NCBI GenBank assembly: GCA_026002815.1
Contig: BPGB01000002.1
Span: 1 to 64,000, forward strand
Length of the DNA stretch: 64,000 nt
Origin: Candidatus Woesearchaeota archaeon
Lineage (GTDB): Archaea; Nanobdellota; Nanobdellia; Woesearchaeales; UBA9642
Direction of reading: 5' to 3'
Part shown: positions 18,754 to 25,977 of the stretch, piece after piece
How the letters are laid out: the number at the start of each line of letters is the position of its first letter
Numbering within the stretch: the first letter of the stretch is position 1
The notes under the pieces: generated by a model
The model's database searches: none
What the model saw: only the letters and a program-made list of their open reading frames with translations
What the model was told of the DNA's origin: nothing
Program-made: the position numbers and the translations under genes

Positions 18754-19335
18754 ATGAAGCTGAGTGAGTGGGCGAAGCAACAAGGGATTTCGTATCGTAC
18801 GGCATGGAATTGGTTTCGCCAGGGGAAACTTCCAGTTAGTGCGATTCAGACACCCTCTGGAACCATCTTGGTGCAAGATTCATCGAAATCCACATCAGGT
18901 AAAGTCGTTGTGTACGCGAGAGTTTCGTCCGCAGATCAGAAAAGCAGTCTAGATCAACAAGTTGCCCGGTGTGTAGCACACGCAACGTCTCTTGGTTTGG
19001 CAGTTGACAAGGTGGTCACAGAAGTGGGATCCGGCGTAAATGGACGCCGGAAGAAACTCATGCGAGTGTTACGCGATCCGAGTGTCACCACCATTGTGGT
19101 GGAGCATCGAGATCGGCTCACTCGATTTGGTTTTGACCTCCTTGAGGCAAGTTTGGCGTCTCGCAAATGTAACCTCATCGTGGTCGATCCAGTAGAATTG
19201 GAAAATGATCTTGTCAGAGACATGATCGATGTGCTAACTTCTTTCTGTGCCAGGTTGTATGGTCAGCGTGCTGCAAAACGCAAAGCCAGGAAGGCTCTAG
19301 AGGTCATGCAATGCGAACATACCACGGACGGTTGA
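18754..19335 (+). CDS. tnpA: IS607-type serine recombinase TnpA
   Basis: I take ATG 18754 as start (GAGGTGGCCGC upstream), giving MKLSEWAKQQGISYRTAWNW, a MerR-like helix-turn-helix typical of IS607 TnpA; the track's 18703 adds 17 unlikely residues. The catalytic domain follows: VVYARVSSADQKSSLDQQ (nucleophile Ser in the ARVSS motif), EVGSGVNGRR, and VEHRDRLTRFG. The protein cuts and joins DNA through phosphoserine links to move the element. Its 3' end overlaps tnpB by 25 bases. Confidence 0.93.
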   Translation: MKLSEWAKQQGISYRTAWNWFRQGKLPVSAIQTPSGTILVQDSSKSTSGKVVVYARVSSADQKSSLDQQVARCVAHATSLGLAVDKVVTEVGSGVNGRRKKLMRVLRDPSVTTIVVEHRDRLTRFGFDLLEASLASRKCNLIVVDPVELENDLVRDMIDVLTSFCARLYGQRAAKRKARKALEVMQCEHTTDG

Positions 19336-20828
19336 TCCTCTCCGAGGAAGATTCGCTTCTTCTTGATCAAATGGCGCGGTTGCTTTCCACGGTGGAACGC
19401 AAGCTCTACGCCACGCTGCAAAGTGACCCCAACCCGAGATTAGATGTCATCAAGAAGCAATTCCTTCGGACGTACAACATCACGGCACGTCATTTCAACT
19501 CTGTGCGCGTCGCCTTGGAAGGAAAGATGCGTGCGGAGAAAGAGATCAGAACGCGTCGCATCACCGAACTGCAGAGGCGGATCGAGGCGCAGGAACGTGC
19601 AGTTGAGAAGATTCGAGATCCCTTCAAGCTTCACAATGCCAAGCGACGCCTTCACCGGCTCCGCACACAATTGGAGTCTTTGCGGTCGGACAACAAAAAC
19701 CACCTTTGTTTTGGCGGTCGGAAACTGTTTCGAGCGCAATTCCATTTGGAGCAGAATGGTTTTGCGTCGCACGAGGAATGGAAAGTTGCCTGGGACCTGA
19801 AACGCAACCAGCAGTTTTGGTTGGTTGGCAGCAAAGATGAAACTGGTGGCTGCCAGAGTTGTGTGGCCACGCAACTTGATGACACCACCTTTCGGCTGCG
19901 CATTCGACTGCCCAACAACTTCCCGAAAAAGTATGTCCATGCGGAAGTGAAGTTGCCTCATGGACACCAACATCTCGCCAATGCTCTGATCGTCAAGCAG
20001 GCCATCACATATCGTTTCCTGCATGATGAGAAAGGCTGGCGAGTCTTTGTGTCCACCAAGCCCATCGACGTGGAGATCACCACAGACCGACGGCTTGGTG
20101 CAATCGGGGTGGACATCAACGCGGACCATCTTGCTGTGACAGAGCTTGATCGCCATGGCAATCCGATCCGGTCGATGTCCATCCCGATGCATCTCTACGG
20201 CAAGTCACAGAACCAACGCAAAGATGTAATCGGTGTGGCGGTCCGAGAGTTGATGAAGTTTGCTGACGGTCTCGGCAAGCCCATCGTGGTGGAGAAGCTT
20301 GATTTCACAGCAAAGAAAGCATCTTTGCGTTTGGAGACCAAACGCACCAAGCGAATGCTGTCATCGTTTGCATACACCTTGGTGTTGAACACCATCAAAG
20401 CGCGTGCATTTGATCAAGGCATCGAGGTGTTGCACGTGAACCCTGCATTCAGCTCGGTGATTGGTCGGCACAAGTTTCAGAAGAGATATGGTTTGACCAC
20501 GCACCAGGCGGCAGCAGCCGTTCTAGGCAGGCGTGGTTTGTCGTTCTCTGAGCGACCGAATCGCCACATGGAGGACCAAGTCGCCTTCTTGCTACCCGTG
20601 AGGAATCGTAAGAAGCACGTTTGGTCTTTCTGGCGTGAGGTTGCTAGGAACGAAGCGGCGCATGCAGCGCAATGTCGGGCCGCTGCGAGAACACAGCGAT
20701 CCTCCAGGTCTTCTAAACGATCACCTGGTGTGATGGAACAATCGTTCCGTCCGCATTTGTCCGGTGGAAGTCCGGCACGCGAATCGTCAGTAGCTCCGTT
20801 CGACTGGCGTCCACCTGCATGGTGGTGA
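19311..20828 (+). CDS. tnpB: TnpB-related RNA-guided nuclease-like protein
   Basis: The 505-aa product has RuvC-I GAIGVDINADHLAVTELD near residue 264 (Asp present) and RuvC-II VVEKLDF near 325 (Glu present). The region expected to hold RuvC-III reads YGLTTHQAAAAVLGRRG near 395, where the usual D-x-N-A-A has become T-H-Q-A-A. The CxxC zinc-finger pairs of classic TnpB are missing. It fits the IS200/IS605 accessory 'TnpB-related' group. TnpB proteins use an omega RNA from the element's right end to cut the donor site. Whether this one cuts DNA is open. The C-terminus after ~440 is basic and low-complexity. Confidence 0.8.
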   Translation: MRTYHGRLILSEEDSLLLDQMARLLSTVERKLYATLQSDPNPRLDVIKKQFLRTYNITARHFNSVRVALEGKMRAEKEIRTRRITELQRRIEAQERAVEKIRDPFKLHNAKRRLHRLRTQLESLRSDNKNHLCFGGRKLFRAQFHLEQNGFASHEEWKVAWDLKRNQQFWLVGSKDETGGCQSCVATQLDDTTFRLRIRLPNNFPKKYVHAEVKLPHGHQHLANALIVKQAITYRFLHDEKGWRVFVSTKPIDVEITTDRRLGAIGVDINADHLAVTELDRHGNPIRSMSIPMHLYGKSQNQRKDVIGVAVRELMKFADGLGKPIVVEKLDFTAKKASLRLETKRTKRMLSSFAYTLVLNTIKARAFDQGIEVLHVNPAFSSVIGRHKFQKRYGLTTHQAAAAVLGRRGLSFSERPNRHMEDQVAFLLPVRNRKKHVWSFWREVARNEAAHAAQCRAAARTQRSSRSSKRSPGVMEQSFRPHLSGGSPARESSVAPFDWRPPAWW

Positions 20829-20903
20829 GATTCCATAGATTTCTATAGAATTAGGAACGAAATGACAGTCTATTCAAATCTTGTCAGGCAATTATTTAAT
20901 TTG

Positions 20904-20973
20904 TCCGAATGCTGAAAGGACTACATTATTGTATGTTGACTACAATTTAATGTCTTTTCAATTTTGTCGGACT
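20904..20973 (+). ncRNA. Y-RNA-like unit 4
   Basis: The outer arm GTCCGA / TCGGAC is short (6 bp) and unique to this copy. The 5' module is ATGCT-GAAAGGA-CTACAT and the 3' module TCTTTTC-AATTTTG; GAAAGGA pairs with TCTTTTC. The distal part folds as CATTATTGTA / TACAATTTAATG. Located just after the split unit, so downstream of the IS element. Confidence 0.65.
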
Positions 20974-20981
20974 TCATCTGA

Positions 20982-21063
20982 TTAATAAGATTGAATGCTG
21001 AAGGGACTACATTATAATTGAAATATAATTAACGTCTCTTCAATTTTGTCAATCTTATTAATT
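20982..21063 (+). ncRNA. Y-RNA-like unit 5
   Basis: The outer arm is a perfect 14 bp (ATTAATAAGATTGA / TCAATCTTATTAAT). Shared modules: ATGCT-GAAGGGA-CTACAT and TCTCTTC-AATTTTG, with GAAGGGA/TCTCTTC pairing. The distal loop is AT-rich and partly self-complementary. Confidence 0.7.
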
Positions 21064-21077
21064 TTCCTCTACGTATG

Positions 21078-21172
21078 AAAAAAGGTCTGAATGCGATGAG
21101 GAATACATTGGCAGATCCGGGCTTCGGCCTCGGATAATGTTCTTCATCAAATAATTGTCAGACCTTTTTTCA
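21078..21172 (+). ncRNA. Y-RNA-like unit 6 (divergent, UUCG-capped)
   Basis: The outer arm is GAAAAAAGGTCTGA / TCAGACCTTTTTTC (14 bp perfect, T-run end as in a terminator). ATGC and TACATT are kept, but the inner helix is GATGAGGAA / TTCTTCATC (9 bp). The distal hairpin, CATT..ATCCG..GGCTTCGGCC..CGGAT..AATG, ends in a UUCG tetraloop. This last copy may also terminate the whole Ro60-RNA transcript. Confidence 0.65.
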
Positions 21173-21230
21173 TCTAATTTGCCTTCCAAATTTCTCTTTA
21201 ATCTTTTCAATTCCTAATCGGAGATAAAAT

Positions 21231-21407
21231 ATGAAATTTATCGCCCTATTTATTTTAATTGTAGTTTGTGTCTGGTTCTATTTTGAAATTAAAAATGCTC
21301 CTATTGTATATCCTGATAATTGTGAAGATGAACGAGTAAAAAAATTTGGATGTGAAGGAGTGTGTCAACAAAACCCTCCTTGCGCTAGAGGAATTCAACA
21401 TGAATAA
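21231..21407 (+). CDS. 58-aa membrane-anchored Cys-rich peptide
   Basis: ATG 21231 follows CGGAGATAAAAT; the gene is too short for the track. MKFIALFILIVVCVWFYF is a signal anchor, followed by a tail with four Cys (CEDER, CEGVC, PPCARG). The stop TAA overlaps the ATG of the next gene, showing translational coupling. Function unknown. Confidence 0.55.
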   Translation: MKFIALFILIVVCVWFYFEIKNAPIVYPDNCEDERVKKFGCEGVCQQNPPCARGIQHE

Positions 21408-22392
21408 ATTTGCCATCAGTGCTGATTGGCATTTTTCGAATTATTCAAATGATAAAAAAGATATCAAAGGTTTATCTAGAAAATTAATAGATTTAGTTAA
21501 AACAATTGTGAATATGTGTCAATATTGTTTAAAAAATGATATTGACACGATTATCGTAGCCGGAGATTTATTTCATAATAAATCTATTGTTCATACAGTC
21601 GCATTAAGTATTGTGAGTGAACTATTTAATGAATATAAAAATATTCAATTTATTTTAATTGATGGGAATCATGATTTGACTGGAAAAGGATCAGAAGTTG
21701 CTTCGGCTTTAAAACCTTTTACAAGATATGATAATGTAAGAGTAATTAGTGGTAAATCAGAAAAAATAGGCAATGTTTATTTTGTTCCGTATATTCAAAA
21801 TATGAAAGAAAATATTATTAATGGAAATGCTGAAATTTTAATCTCACATTTCGGTTTAAATGAAGCGACTCTCGATTCAGGTATTTCGATTCGAACTGAT
21901 ATAAGTATTAATGATTTAAAGCATAGATATCAAAAAGTATTTTTAGGACATTATCATAAACCTCAAGATTTAATTACACCCGATATCGCAGTTTATTATG
22001 CGGGATCTCCTATTCAATTAAGTTGGGGTGAAAAAAATCAAGACAAAAGATTTTTAGTATACGATAATGAAAATATTTTTTCTATCCCAACAGAAGGTTA
22101 TACGAAATTAATTGAATTTTTGATTACAGAAGATAACAAAGAACATGTATTAAATGAGGTCCAACAATTAAAGGAACAGAATGTTGAAGTAACATTGAAA
22201 ACTACAGATAAAACGTTACATATAGATTTTGATAATGTGCGAATTATAGATATATCGGAGGAAGATATAACAAATAGGGGACTGTCGCAATCTATGACCA
22301 AACGAGATATATTTGTAAAATATCTTGATATTAAGGAAATTGAAAATAAAGACGAATATTTAAATTATATTTTAAGTGTTCTTGAAACTTAA
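21400..22392 (+). CDS. SbcD/Mre11-like nuclease (T4 gp47-like)
   Basis: I choose ATG 21400 (GAGGAATTC upstream), because MNKFAISADWHFSN is the natural start; the track's extension overlaps the previous gene. Calcineurin-type metal motifs: DWHF (res. ~9), GDLFH (~52), GNHD (~87), SHFG (~148) and GHYHK (~188). The 330-aa protein should pair with the Rad50-like ATPase at 25974-28073 to resect DNA ends for recombination-dependent replication. Confidence 0.9.
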   Translation: MNKFAISADWHFSNYSNDKKDIKGLSRKLIDLVKTIVNMCQYCLKNDIDTIIVAGDLFHNKSIVHTVALSIVSELFNEYKNIQFILIDGNHDLTGKGSEVASALKPFTRYDNVRVISGKSEKIGNVYFVPYIQNMKENIINGNAEILISHFGLNEATLDSGISIRTDISINDLKHRYQKVFLGHYHKPQDLITPDIAVYYAGSPIQLSWGEKNQDKRFLVYDNENIFSIPTEGYTKLIEFLITEDNKEHVLNEVQQLKEQNVEVTLKTTDKTLHIDFDNVRIIDISEEDITNRGLSQSMTKRDIFVKYLDIKEIENKDEYLNYILSVLET

Positions 22393-22406
22393 AAGGAGGG
22401 GTATTT

Positions 22407-23063
22407 ATGTTTAAAAAATTTTTATATTTTTTGTTCGGAGGTATTATAGGATTCGTAATCGCATTTTCGCTACTAATTCATAAATTTAATACGATTAAAT
22501 ATGAATATATTAAAATTCCAGAGTTAAAATTAAAAGAATCTCATATTCCAATTGAGGTACAAAATTTAATTGAAAATCAAATTTTAGATAGAGAAATAAC
22601 CATTGCATATATTATGTATGAAAATTATAAAATAACCAAGGAAGAGGCCATAGAAATTTATGATTCTATTATACTTGCTTCTAGGATTTTTAATATTAAT
22701 CCTATTATTATTTTGGGATTAATTCAAACTGAAAGTGATTTTGATATTAAAGCGAGAAGTAATTTAGGTGCAATTGGATTAATGCAAATTAATCCAAAAG
22801 TATGGGTGTGGGGAAATATTGAATTTCCAAACTTAAGAGATATAGGATTTGTAGAAGCTTCAGCAGATTTATATGATATTAAAACAAATATCTTATGTGG
22901 AACGTATATTTTATCAAAATATATAGAAACTGGTAAACGTTTGGGAAAGGAAAATTATTTAGAATACGCACTTACGCGATATTTTGGCGGACAAGAAAAT
23001 CAGCATTTTTATAAGGTTATTAATTCATGTAAAAGATATTTTAAATTTACATTTACTGGATAA
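22407..23063 (+). CDS. Membrane-anchored lytic transglycosylase (SLT family)
   Basis: The 218-aa protein has one N-terminal membrane segment (residues 5-23). The SLT domain has GLIQTESDFDIKARSN near residues 103-118, where the Glu of TES is the catalytic acid, then GAIGLMQINPKVW and the C-terminal ALTRYFGG motif. It cleaves peptidoglycan glycan strands. Because it sits among replication genes and is membrane-anchored, a role in lysis is more likely than in the virion, but this is inference. RBS AAAGGAGGGG. Confidence 0.88.
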   Translation: MFKKFLYFLFGGIIGFVIAFSLLIHKFNTIKYEYIKIPELKLKESHIPIEVQNLIENQILDREITIAYIMYENYKITKEEAIEIYDSIILASRIFNINPIIILGLIQTESDFDIKARSNLGAIGLMQINPKVWVWGNIEFPNLRDIGFVEASADLYDIKTNILCGTYILSKYIETGKRLGKENYLEYALTRYFGGQENQHFYKVINSCKRYFKFTFTG

Positions 23064-23072
23064 GAGGGAAAA

Positions 23073-23876
23073 ATGAAAATTTTACCTGTAAGTGATCTGC
23101 ATTTGGAATGTGCAAAAGACCCTATTAAACTTTTAAATGATCTATTTCCAAATGAATATAATGACGTAATCCTAGCAATCGCTGGAGATTTTTATAATTT
23201 AAATAAAAAATATGAATATATAGGTTTACTTTCCTTTTTACATAAGAAATTTCATAGTATTATTATTGTTCCAGGCAATCATGAATATTATGGAGCGAGT
23301 ATTTTTTATGACGAATATCCTCCTGTAAATAAAATATTTAAAAATGTTTATATGTTGGGAACTGATATAAATTTTTTAGATAATAAAGATTGTAAATATG
23401 TTGATCATATTGAAATTGAAGGAATTAATTTTATTGGAACAACACTATGGACAGATATTAAATGTTTTAATTATTTAGATATTAAAAGAGCTATGCATCA
23501 AGTAAATGATTTTCATCGAATTGATTATTTAGATGTAGATATATGGGATCAATTACATTTAAATATAAAAGATAAATTAATTAAAAAATTAGAATATTTA
23601 ATGGGACTTGATACAATAGTCATAACACATCATATTCCCGATTTAAGTTTAATGCATATTTTATTTAAAAATGATTTTTTGAATTGCGCATTTTCATGTA
23701 AAACACTTTTAAAAGACCTACCTGAAGAATATTGGCCGAAAATTTGGATTTACGGTCACACTCACTTTTCTGCATATCAAAATTTAAATCAAACATTATT
23801 TGTAGCTAACCCATATGGTTATCCTGGATATATGGAAAATTATGAATTTAATAATCAGTTGTTTTTAACTATTTAG
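23073..23876 (+). CDS. Calcineurin-like metallophosphoesterase
   Basis: All metal-binding motifs are visible in 267 aa: DLHLE (res. ~7), AGDFYN (~38), PGNHEYYG (~69), THHIPD (~188) and YGHTHFS (~229). The pattern is that of stand-alone phage phosphoesterases of the YmdB/2H-unrelated group; substrate unknown. It is not the gp47 orthologue, which is the neighbour at 21400. Confidence 0.85.
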   Translation: MKILPVSDLHLECAKDPIKLLNDLFPNEYNDVILAIAGDFYNLNKKYEYIGLLSFLHKKFHSIIIVPGNHEYYGASIFYDEYPPVNKIFKNVYMLGTDINFLDNKDCKYVDHIEIEGINFIGTTLWTDIKCFNYLDIKRAMHQVNDFHRIDYLDVDIWDQLHLNIKDKLIKKLEYLMGLDTIVITHHIPDLSLMHILFKNDFLNCAFSCKTLLKDLPEEYWPKIWIYGHTHFSAYQNLNQTLFVANPYGYPGYMENYEFNNQLFLTI

Positions 23877-23885
23877 GAGTAAAAA

Positions 23886-24167
23886 ATGGGTGAACTTTTT
23901 ATGCTAATTTTAATTTTATGTGTTAGTTCTTTTTATCGCCTAATAATTATTAAAAAAATAAATAAAATAAAAGAGTATGATGTTGATGAATATATGATGG
24001 ATATGATGGAAGATATAGAAGAAGAAAATCATATTTGTACACCTGGAAAAATCTCTTGTACTTGTCCCGAAACATGTGTTATTCATAGTAACAAGCGTTT
24101 ACGTTGCATGATCTGTGGTCGATTTCTTTCTAAAAAGAAATATTTGGAGAATTATAATAATACCTAA
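23886..24167 (+). CDS. Small membrane protein with Cys-rich tail
   Basis: A 93-aa protein with an N-terminal hydrophobic helix (MLILILCVSSFYRLIII), an acidic middle, and a tail with CTPGKISCTCPETC and CMICGR that could bind zinc. RBS TAGGAG. Function unknown. Confidence 0.6.
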   Translation: MGELFMLILILCVSSFYRLIIIKKINKIKEYDVDEYMMDMMEDIEEENHICTPGKISCTCPETCVIHSNKRLRCMICGRFLSKKKYLENYNNT

Positions 24168-24180
24168 ATATCCAAATATT

Positions 24181-24357
24181 ATGGTTAATTTAATTGGAGA
24201 AGATGGAAATGCTTTTTATATTTTAGCTATTGTTAGAAAAGCTTTAATGAAAAATAATGTTTCTTTAGAGGAAATAAATCTATTTATGGAAGAAGCTACT
24301 TCCGGAGATTATGATCATCTTTTGCAAACTGCGATGAAATGGGTTAATATCTCCTGA
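24181..24357 (+). CDS. Conserved small phage protein (GEDGNAF family)
   Basis: I prefer ATG 24181 to the track's 24115, which adds a shadow of the upstream gene. The 58-aa product has GEDGNAFYILAIVRKAL and EATSGDYDHLL, a pattern I know from many short phage proteins of unknown function. The closest RBS-like sequence (TTGGAGAAT) is about 30 bases upstream, so translation initiation is unclear. Confidence 0.6.
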   Translation: MVNLIGEDGNAFYILAIVRKALMKNNVSLEEINLFMEEATSGDYDHLLQTAMKWVNIS

Positions 24358-24367
24358 AGGAGAAACA

Positions 24368-24919
24368 ATGAGTCATTCCTATATTTTTATAGATACTTGT
24401 TCACAATGTCATAAAGAAACGCGAGTCCGTTCTGTAGAAGGTGAATACGGGTTAATCTGTTTTCGATGCATTCCTGATAAAAATAATACAACAGTTTTCG
24501 TTGAAAAAACTTCTCCAATTGCCATTTTACCAAAAAAAGCTACCCCAGGATCAGCTAATTTTGATATCTTCTCTTTAGAAAATACAATTATTTATCCACA
24601 TGAAATTGTTGCAGTTCGGACAGGATTAAAGATTGAATTACCTCCTTCAAAAGTCTTGGAAATATATCCAAGATCAGGTATAGCACTTAAATATGGAATT
24701 ACAGTTTTAAATTCTCCTGGACAAATCGATAGTGATTATAGAGATGAAATTAAAATTATTTTATATAATGTAGGATATTTAAAAGAGCCATATATTATCA
24801 AATATGGTGATAGAATTGCGCAATGCCGAATTCAAACTATTGAATCATGTCATTTTATTGAAGATAAAATTGATATGACAAGAAATCGAGGTGGCGGATT
24901 TGGAAGTACGGGAAATTAA
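24368..24919 (+). CDS. dut: dUTPase with N-terminal zinc ribbon
   Basis: The trimeric dUTPase motifs are complete: PGSANFDIF (I), PRSGIALKYGITVLNSPG with IDSDYRDEI (II-III), GDRIAQ (IV) and RGGGFGSTG (V, ATP-like P-loop cap). The enzyme turns dUTP into dUMP, keeping uracil out of phage DNA. Residues 1-40 add CSQCHKE ... CFRC, a zinc ribbon not found in ordinary dUTPases. The 183-aa total exceeds the usual ~150 aa by that extension. RBS AAGGAGAAAC. Confidence 0.93.
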   Translation: MSHSYIFIDTCSQCHKETRVRSVEGEYGLICFRCIPDKNNTTVFVEKTSPIAILPKKATPGSANFDIFSLENTIIYPHEIVAVRTGLKIELPPSKVLEIYPRSGIALKYGITVLNSPGQIDSDYRDEIKIILYNVGYLKEPYIIKYGDRIAQCRIQTIESCHFIEDKIDMTRNRGGGFGSTGN

Positions 24920-24920
24920 C

Positions 24921-24960
24921 TTGACATTTTAAACATTATAATTATATTATTATGTATAAT
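24921..24960 (+). promoter_or_regulatory. Sigma70-like promoter
   Basis: TTGACA at 24921 with an AT-rich spacer and TATTAT at 18 bp; a second TATAAT sits at 24955. It precedes the 25.0-kb gene by ~45 bases and suggests transcription by the host polymerase. Confidence 0.5.
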
Positions 24961-25002
24961 AAATATATATAAATCTTAAAAAAGAAAGGAGGACGATTTT
25001 AT

Positions 25003-25341
25003 ATGTACTATTGGCTTGAAAACATTAGTACACAGAGATTTTCTACAGATGTAGATTCTCCTGTTATCCAAGAAATGAATGAAAAAAATTATTTAACAAT
25101 TTTTGTAGGTAATTTAAACAAAAATGATAAAGTAGAAGCAGATATTAAAGAGCAAGGAAAATTAACTGATATCAATTTGAAGATAATAACAAAAGATTCA
25201 CAATACACTTATGCGGTAAGAGATAACGTTCGATATGACATCGACTCAATTGAAAAGGGTAGAATTGGAGAATCTATTCGATATATTCGTTTACCAAAAT
25301 TAGGTAAGAAGGAAGAAAAGAAAATTTCGGTTGAATTTTAA
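25003..25341 (+). CDS. Unknown 112-aa protein
   Basis: Strong RBS (AAAGGAGG) and a sigma70-like promoter just upstream. The product is beta-rich and charged. No family recognised. Confidence 0.65.
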   Translation: MYYWLENISTQRFSTDVDSPVIQEMNEKNYLTIFVGNLNKNDKVEADIKEQGKLTDINLKIITKDSQYTYAVRDNVRYDIDSIEKGRIGESIRYIRLPKLGKKEEKKISVEF

Positions 25342-25365
25342 TCCGTAATGTGAAAGGAGATTTTT

Positions 25366-25977
25366 ATGATCATAGGATTTACCGGAAAGTTTGGCTGTGG
25401 GAAAACTACCATAGCCAAACTTCTTTTAACTAAATTAAATCATTTAGGATATAAAAGTATTCGAAAAGCATTTGCTGACTTTTTACGAGAGGAAGTCGCA
25501 GAACTTTTTGATATTGAATTAGATGATCTTTATCATAAGAAAACAAAATTAATTCATCGATTAAAATTTAAGACATTTTTTAATACAGATTCAATGACTA
25601 TTGGAACATTATTACAGAAATGGGGAACGGATATTCGGAGATCACATAACCTAAATTATTGGGTTGAAAAATTTGAAAAGTGGTATTTAGATAATAAAGA
25701 CCAATATATTTTTGTTTTAGTAGATGATGTAAGATTTAAAAATGAATATGACTTAGTTAAAAAATATGGTAAATGTGTTCGAATTTATCCGTATCCAGAA
25801 TGGGAAAAAGAATTTGTTCCAAAATCAGGAAGAGATCCTAATCATCAATCTGAAATTGATTTAGATGATAAAACAGATAATGAATTTGATTTTGTGTTCC
25901 ATCCAAGTTATGGAATAGATTATCTTGAAATTTATGCACGACAGATTTTAGATGAAATTAAAAAGGATGTTTTATGA
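25366..25977 (+). CDS. Deoxynucleoside monophosphate kinase (T4 gp1-like)
   Basis: P-loop GKFGCGKTT at residues 7-15 and a kinase layout like phage dNMP kinases (203 aa). LQKWGTDIRR near 85 and VDDVRFKNEYDLV near 120 match the family's substrate- and lid-region motifs. It would phosphorylate dNMPs for DNA synthesis, working with the dUTPase. RBS GAAAGGAG. Its stop overlaps the next start (ATGA). Confidence 0.85.
   Translation: MIIGFTGKFGCGKTTIAKLLLTKLNHLGYKSIRKAFADFLREEVAELFDIELDDLYHKKTKLIHRLKFKTFFNTDSMTIGTLLQKWGTDIRRSHNLNYWVEKFEKWYLDNKDQYIFVLVDDVRFKNEYDLVKKYGKCVRIYPYPEWEKEFVPKSGRDPNHQSEIDLDDKTDNEFDFVFHPSYGIDYLEIYARQILDEIKKDVL

Larger units (their letters stand above)
18666..20862 (+). mobile_element. 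IS607-family insertion sequence
   Basis: A ~2.2-kb GC-rich block in an AT-rich genome, carrying a serine recombinase (tnpA) and a tnpB-like gene in the same direction. Ends are approximate: they are inferred from where the split RNA unit stops (left, after GGACTACATT) and resumes (right, before CAGTCTATTC). IS607 elements have no terminal inverted repeats and make no target duplication, consistent with what is seen. The sharp change in composition and codon use marks recent acquisition. Confidence 0.8.
18639..20892 (+). ncRNA. Y-RNA-like unit 3, split by IS607 element
   Basis: The left half (18639-~18665) has the arm TTGCCTGA, then ATGCT-GAATGGA-CTACAT. The right half (~20863-20892) has TCTATTC, AAATCTTG and the arm TCAGGCAA. 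The two halves pair across the inserted element: TTGCCTGA/TCAGGCAA and GAATGGA/TCTATTC, with the T in place of G compensated by A. This reconstructs one complete unit of the same design as its neighbours, interrupted in the distal loop. Confidence 0.7.

Noticed and set aside
19311-20828. Cas12-type nuclease
   Set aside because: Size, neighbour tnpA and lack of a CRISPR array fit a transposon TnpB-related protein.
19440-20836. Minus-strand ORFs across tnpB (250, 119, 88 aa and others)
   Set aside because: Shadows of the GC-rich tnpB frame; no RBS and no recognisable domain.
18425-21063. Repeats as ends or omega RNAs of the IS607 element
   Set aside because: They are AT-rich like the phage, start right behind Ro60 and occur on both sides. 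The element sits inside one of them, so they pre-date it.
18425-21172. CRISPR-like repeat array
   Set aside because: Repeats are not uniform in length or spacing, and the shared parts are two separate modules that pair with each other inside each unit. No cas genes are present.
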